From CAZLAK01 sp964557545 (lineage in GTDB: Bacteria; Bacillota; Desulfotomaculia; Desulfotomaculales; Pelotomaculaceae): 10,351 nt of DNA. The stretch lies in assembly GCA_964557545.1 (NCBI GenBank), contig CAZLAK010000050.1:1-10351 (forward strand). Reading direction: 5' to 3'. A model generated the notes under the pieces. It was not told the DNA's origin. It did no database searches and saw only the letters and a list, made by a program, of their open reading frames with translations. This document shows positions 6,819 to 10,351 of the stretch, piece by piece (within the stretch, counting starts at the first letter, position 1; every line of letters starts with the position of its first letter). Made by a program: the position numbers and the translations under genes.

Positions 6819-8411
6819 TGCCAATCCCCCCTTGAGCAATTTTTCATCTTGCAAGAACTTTAACAGTAAATTTGCCTGCATAAGACGGCGAGACCACTCT
6901 ATTTCTTCCCATCCCTCCTTTGGTTTTTGTACAGAAGTCCCTTCATAGCTGCCCGCCAGGTATATCTTGGCAAGAGACACGAACTGCCTTATAAGAAAGT
7001 CTTTCTCTAGCGGGCTGGCCGTCAAAAGGCTCTGGTAAACGTACACCAGCTTTTTGTGCTCTACCCCCCGGGGGCCTTTGCTCAAAGGCATAAGCCGGTA
7101 AACAGCAGTTAAATCCAGCCACCACCTGTCTTTGCCCAAAAGTTCTCCGGCCCGGGCGGCAAGGGCATTGCTCCGGCGCAGCAACTGGCTTATGCGGTTG
7201 GGCGCAACGTCTTTAATGAGGGCCAGCACTTTAAACTCGCTCCTGCCCCCCTGATAGCTGTAAAAGAGAAAATTCAGCAGGGCGGCGCTTTCGTGCGGGA
7301 GTTCTTCCAAAAGGTCGGCCAGTTCTGCCTCTATACCCCTTTGCCGGTCGCCTAAGCCCTCCAGCCAGCCGGTAAAGTCGGCATAGGCGCTGACCCGGTT
7401 CTTCAGGCTTCCAGCCCAGGAGAGCAGGTCGCTGCGGCCCAAGCGGGGGTCGTGCAAGAAGTGCGGCAGAACCAGAAAACTTAGCCCCCCTACGGCCAGA
7501 CCGAGGTTTTGGCGGACAAATTTCTCGGCTAGGGCAAAAGCGGAAAAGCAATCCTCGCAGGTTTGAAAATTGTGAACAAAGCCGCTTTCCCAAACACCTG
7601 AAGCCGCGCCTAACTTGTCGGTGATGTAATATTTCAAAAAAGTCAGTTTGCTGAAATCCGCCGTTAGGGGATAGTTGGCAGCTCCGCAGACCATGCAGGC
7701 GCCCGCAGGGCTTTTGCCGCTTTTGCGGCTCTGTTTAACTGACTTTTTGGTCTGGAAGATAAAAGCGGCGTAGTCGGGGTCGGCCGCCAGGACTGAGCCG
7801 TCCAGCAGCACAGTCCAGAGGGATACCTCCGACGCCTTTAAACCGGCCTTTTCGAGCGACCACTTTTTAACAGTTTCTTGGACGTTTTGTGAAGCAGCCT
7901 CTATATTCTCTCTGAGTTCTTTTTTACTCCAACTGGACCATTTTTTTGCTATTTCTCCCAGCAAGTCTTCACCTGTCAGACCCAGCAGGTACGGGTCAAG
8001 CAAGTAGGTGCCGCCTGGCAGCGGGCGGTAAAAATTCTCCAGCAGAGTTACAACTTTGCAGTAAAGACCGGTATTTTGCAGTCCCGCCTCTTCTAAAAGG
8101 CGTTTTAAGTTGGCCGGGGCTTGGCCGGTCAGGTACTTCAGCTGGTCAGTTGTCAGGTAAAACTGCGGCCGGTTGCCCTGCTCGTTTCCCACCCAGCAAA
8201 AATGCGCCGCTGCCTTGCTGTCATCACCTTTGACTTCAAACGGCTCAACTGCCAGAGAAGGGCGGCCTCCGCCCGTCCTAAAGTCTAGCCTCACTATATA
8301 AGAAGTGCCGTCTTTTGATTTCGGGCGCGGAAGCGGCTTTATGAAATCGCCTATAGAAGCCCCGCCTTTGGCCAGAGTGCGCCCTATAAGGGCAATAGAC
8401 TCGAGCAACAC
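6348..8411 (-). CDS. cas8b: Cascade large subunit Cas8b (Csh1/TM1802 family)
   Basis: Cas8b is the large Cascade subunit that recognises the PAM and helps recruit Cas3. The product is about 687 residues, in the Csh1/TM1802 size range, and sits directly before a Csh2-type cas7. A basic linker (about 222-233, rich in Lys, Ser and Arg) leads into a zinc-finger pair, C239-xx-C242 and C285-xx-C288, as seen in this family. The C-terminal 150 or so residues look mostly helical and correspond to the part that can be made separately as Cas11b. The frame stays open upstream to 8543 inside cas6, but GGAGG at 8421-8417 sets the start at GTG 8411, five bases away, or TTG 8408, eight bases away. Family assignment rests on zinc finger, size and context, as sequence conservation is low. 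Confidence 0.93.
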   Translation of the reverse strand: MLLESIALIGRTLAKGGASIGDFIKPLPRPKSKDGTSYIVRLDFRTGGGRPSLAVEPFEVKGDDSKAAAHFCWVGNEQGNRPQFYLTTDQLKYLTGQAPANLKRLLEEAGLQNTGLYCKVVTLLENFYRPLPGGTYLLDPYLLGLTGEDLLGEIAKKWSSWSKKELRENIEAASQNVQETVKKWSLEKAGLKASEVSLWTVLLDGSVLAADPDYAAFIFQTKKSVKQSRKSGKSPAGACMVCGAANYPLTADFSKLTFLKYYITDKLGAASGVWESGFVHNFQTCEDCFSAFALAEKFVRQNLGLAVGGLSFLVLPHFLHDPRLGRSDLLSWAGSLKNRVSAYADFTGWLEGLGDRQRGIEAELADLLEELPHESAALLNFLFYSYQGGRSEFKVLALIKDVAPNRISQLLRRSNALAARAGELLGKDRWWLDLTAVYRLMPLSKGPRGVEHKKLVYVYQSLLTASPLEKDFLIRQFVSLAKIYLAGSYEGTSVQKPKEGWEEIEWSRRLMQANLLLKFLQDEKLLKGGLALEAPAVLDKLVLPSDIRSYLDEMGYNSPQTALFLLGYLMHAVGQKQRERSYENKPVLEKINYSGMTWSKVVRLANILVDQLRQYDIFKYYEGLYSSAKMLLDSCRPGTHYREWPLSAEENVFYILSGYAYGTRLALKNWAEKQDSSKNDREPEEEV
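6352..6358 (-). promoter_or_regulatory. Strong ribosome-binding site of cas7
   Basis: AGGAGGT on the minus strand lies six bases before the cas7 ATG and is encoded by the last codons of cas8b (Glu-Glu-Val). It is the only interference-gene site here that pairs a full consensus with ATG. Confidence 0.8.
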
Positions 8412-8413
8412 GA

Positions 8414-8423
8414 TCACCTCCCT
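8414..8423 (-). promoter_or_regulatory. cas8b ribosome-binding site overlapping the cas6 stop
   Basis: AGGGAGGTGA on the minus strand contains both the ribosome-binding GGAGG for cas8b and the cas6 stop codon TGA. The cas8b start follows within five (GTG) or eight (TTG) bases, so cas8b is likely translated by coupling or reinitiation after cas6. Confidence 0.75.
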
Positions 8424-9175
8424 GTCTTGGTATCTGCCTGAACACAGCAGCCGTAGCCCTGGGAATTTTTTGAGCCCAGGCCGGCATCCAGGGCGGCCTG
8501 CAGGAGCAGGGGGTCGCCGCTCAACGCGTACTCTCCCATCCACCCTTTTACAACTGTATCTTTATAGCGCGTTACCTTCAGATCGCGGTCTTCCACCTTC
8601 ACCGGCCGGATAGAAAAGCCCTTCGTATCGGCGCTGCGGCCGTAAATTAACAGGTGCTTTTTGGCCAGGTTGGCGGCGACCAGTTCTTCAAAGCGCGGCT
8701 CAAAGGGCGAGTAATAGTAGGTATACTTCCGGCCGTCAGCCCCTTCTAGTGTGCTGTAGACGACGAGGGGGGAAAGCATGCGCACGATAAGTGCATTACT
8801 AGTGACTGCCGGCGCTGCCGCAGCCACTCCGGCAACTTCTAAGTAGGCATTGCCCAGGCGCACGCTGCCCCGGCGCAAAAAGCCGGTCCCCAGTTCCTGC
8901 AGTATAAAATTTACGGGTGAACAGACGACTAGCGTAAGCGGGGGGCTTATGAGTAGGCTCCTGCTGTTCTTGTCGTAATGCACCTCACTGCCCAAAAGCC
9001 GGGAAAAAGTAAAGAGCTTAAAGCGGCGCTTTTCCAGAGCAAAGCCGTGCTCGTGCAGGTAGTTCCTGAGCGCCGGGTTTTCCAACTGCCGGTAGATCAG
9101 TCCCTGGATCATCTGGGCGTAGTGCACGGGCAGTACGACCGGACCGCCGGCAACAAAAGTTATGCTCAGCTGCAA
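8414..9175 (-). CDS. cas6: CRISPR RNA endoribonuclease Cas6
   Basis: Cas6 cuts the array transcript within each repeat and leaves the eight-base 5' handle on mature crRNAs. The 253-residue product has the N-terminal Cas6 pattern QLSITF...VLPVHYAQMIQGLIYRQL, the region with likely catalytic His (H41 or H43 in NYLHEHGF) followed by KRRFKLFTFS (49-58), and the C-terminal glycine-rich loop GLGSKNSQGYG (232-242). I chose the TTG at 9175 because the family start matches there and AGGAG lies ten bases upstream. The TTG at 9196 is in frame but has no binding site. It stands between cmr6 and cas8b, 27 bases after the cmr6 stop, and may supply crRNAs to both complexes. Confidence 0.94.
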   Translation of the reverse strand: MQLSITFVAGGPVVLPVHYAQMIQGLIYRQLENPALRNYLHEHGFALEKRRFKLFTFSRLLGSEVHYDKNSRSLLISPPLTLVVCSPVNFILQELGTGFLRRGSVRLGNAYLEVAGVAAAAPAVTSNALIVRMLSPLVVYSTLEGADGRKYTYYYSPFEPRFEELVAANLAKKHLLIYGRSADTKGFSIRPVKVEDRDLKVTRYKDTVVKGWMGEYALSGDPLLLQAALDAGLGSKNSQGYGCCVQADTKTGR

Positions 9176-9185
9176 GCAATCAACA

Positions 9186-9194
9186 CTCCTCCCC
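9186..9194 (-). promoter_or_regulatory. cas6 ribosome-binding site
   Basis: GGGGAGGAG on the minus strand lies just after the cmr6 stop and ends ten bases before the TTG at 9175. It overlaps the alternative TTG at 9196, which argues against that upstream start. Confidence 0.6.
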
Positions 9195-9202
9195 AAAATT
9201 TT

Positions 9203-10351
9203 TCAGCTGTCCGGCGGCAAAAACTTCTTGATGACGGCTATTTTCTCTTTGTTTTTCTTGTTGGGCTTTTCCCACTGGTCGGGCCTATTTTTTAAGTACC
9301 AATCGCGCAGTAAAGCGGCAATTTCTTGTTTGACCTTTGGCTCGGTGGTCTCATCTTCCAACTTGGCGAGCCACTTGCCTTTCATGACAGCCATGAAGCC
9401 TTCGGGGTTTTGGCTGTAGCCGTCTTCCTCCATTTCTCTTTGCAGGGGGCTCTGCACAGCCTTTGCCGGCAGCGGATCTTTATTCTGGCCAAAAGACACA
9501 CTGCTGACCGGCGGACCCTGCAGCTCGCCGTGCGGCCGGATAAGGCCCCGCACTTTATCTTCCTCTTTGGGCCGGCGTACAAACCGGCCGTAGCCGGCAG
9601 CACCTTTGGCCCCCGCACCGATATGAGTGAGCGCTTCTACCAGCCAGCCGGCCGCCCGGCGGCAGTCGGCGAGATCTCGGTCAATGCCGGGGCGGCGGGG
9701 TGCTACACTAAAGACAAAAACCTGGCCGGGGCCGACCGTCAAAAAGGGTATGGGCACCGGGTCGTACCAGTCCCCCGGGGGCTTTTCCGCCCCTTCCTGC
9801 TGGTAATAAGGAGCGTAGTGCGGCGTCATCACGTCGGGAGCCAGCCTGACCGGCCGAAGCGGCAGGGCGTCAAAAAATATCACGCTGCCCACCCCGCCAC
9901 CGGTTTCTCCGGCCTTTTTGCCGTTACTTGCCGGGCCAAAGATGCGTTCGATATCATCAGGCGGCGCGCCGGCCCAATTCTCGGTGTACGAGCGCACAGC
10001 CCCCTTTACCGACGATCCGGGCAGGTAAGGAACCCCCAGGGTGTGGTGCCAGGCAAAGCCATTTTCCACCGGGTGGTGACGGCCAAGACCGGTGGCAAAC
10101 CGCCAGGCGGTAGCCATACAGCAAAATTCGCCTCCCAGCGAACTGACCAGAGTGACTGTCCGGCTCACCGCCTCTTCTAATAGACACCGGTCTCCGGCCG
10201 GCCTGGCGGCGGCAGCCTGGACCCACCTGAATTTCCCACTTTTTTCTCCGCTTCCGTCGCCTTCCTCTACTTCCCAGCGGTTGTGCTTCCAAAAGCAGAA
10301 AAATTTATCGTACCAAAGACCCAAGTTGTACTGCTCCCTGTATTCAGCCAG
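9203..10351 (-). CDS. cmr6: Type III-B CRISPR RAMP protein Cmr6, 5' end outside the window
   Basis: Cmr6 caps the Cmr effector complex, which binds crRNA and cleaves target RNA. The frame is open to the last base; 382 codons are visible and the true start is off the right edge. A TTG at 10324 is in frame, but coding sequence of the expected kind (EQYNLGLWYDKFF) continues upstream of it. Numbering from the first visible codon, the family motifs are LPGSSVKGAVR (110-120), TPHYAPYY (176-183), PPGDWYDPVPIPFL (191-204) and the glycine-rich RAMP loop GAGAKGAAGYGRF (245-257). About 100 further residues follow, rich in charged residues and probably helical, ending near KKNKEKIAVIKKFLPPDS. The remaining cmr genes probably lie upstream, beyond the window. 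Confidence 0.93.
   Translation of the reverse strand: MAEYREQYNLGLWYDKFFCFWKHNRWEVEEGDGSGEKSGKFRWVQAAAARPAGDRCLLEEAVSRTVTLVSSLGGEFCCMATAWRFATGLGRHHPVENGFAWHHTLGVPYLPGSSVKGAVRSYTENWAGAPPDDIERIFGPASNGKKAGETGGGVGSVIFFDALPLRPVRLAPDVMTPHYAPYYQQEGAEKPPGDWYDPVPIPFLTVGPGQVFVFSVAPRRPGIDRDLADCRRAAGWLVEALTHIGAGAKGAAGYGRFVRRPKEEDKVRGLIRPHGELQGPPVSSVSFGQNKDPLPAKAVQSPLQREMEEDGYSQNPEGFMAVMKGKWLAKLEDETTEPKVKQEIAALLRDWYLKNRPDQWEKPNKKNKEKIAVIKKFLPPDS

Noticed and set aside
8412..8543. A longer Cas8b beginning inside cas6
   Set aside because: The added 44 residues are Arg, Pro and Gly rich like an off-frame reading of cas6, and the strong GGAGG at 8421-8417 marks a later start.
9326..10180. A 284-codon plus-strand frame opposite cmr6
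   Set aside because: It is a mirror of a GC-rich real gene on the other strand. Cmr6 has clear family motifs across the same bases, while this frame shows no recognisable domain.
1..10351. A wholly new defence system in the window
   Set aside because: All substantial coding sequence is explained by known type I-B and III-B cas genes in standard order, with no unassigned gene between them.

Overview
The window is a continuous stretch of CRISPR-Cas locus. All eight supported genes lie on the minus strand, so transcription runs from the right edge to the left edge. In transcription order they are: the 3' part of a type III-B cmr6 (off the right edge), cas6, cas8b (Csh1/TM1802 type), cas7 (Csh2), cas5, cas3, cas4, cas1, cas2. 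After cas2 come about 210 bp of AT-rich leader and the first repeat of a CRISPR array that continues past the left edge. cas6-cas8b-cas7-cas5-cas3-cas4-cas1-cas2 is the standard order of a complete type I-B system. There is no RNA gene, transposase or insertion sequence in the window.

The likely host is a Firmicute of the clostridial, often thermophilic, kind. This is inferred from strong GGAGG ribosome-binding sites before almost every gene, very tight gene packing, frequent TTG/GTG starts, a repeat ending in ATTGAAAC, and a I-B module next to a III-B Cmr module. The species cannot be named from this sequence.

Layout on the plus-strand coordinate: 1-33 end of the first spacer and first repeat; 34-243 leader; 244-1506 cas2 and cas1, clearly AT-richer than the rest; 1529-2038 cas4; 2074-8411 the interference genes cas3, cas5, cas7 and cas8b, joined by gaps of only a few bases; 8414-9175 cas6; 9203-10351 cmr6, still open at the window edge.

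The parts fit together as follows. Cas4, Cas1 and Cas2 select and insert new spacers at the leader end near base 34. The array is transcribed leftward from the leader. Cas6 cuts the transcript inside each repeat. Cas8b, Cas7 and Cas5 (plus a probable internal Cas11 product of cas8b) form the DNA-binding Cascade, and Cas3 is recruited to destroy target DNA. The Cmr complex, of which only Cmr6 is visible, probably draws on the same Cas6-processed crRNAs to attack RNA.

The gene content is a known system type, and I do not see an undescribed system. The most useful leads are a possible internal Cas11b start in cas8b, the III-B/I-B genes running together without a visible promoter between them, a G8 tract at the cas1 ribosome-binding site, a nested dyad in the leader, and the graded start-codon and ribosome-binding-site pattern.
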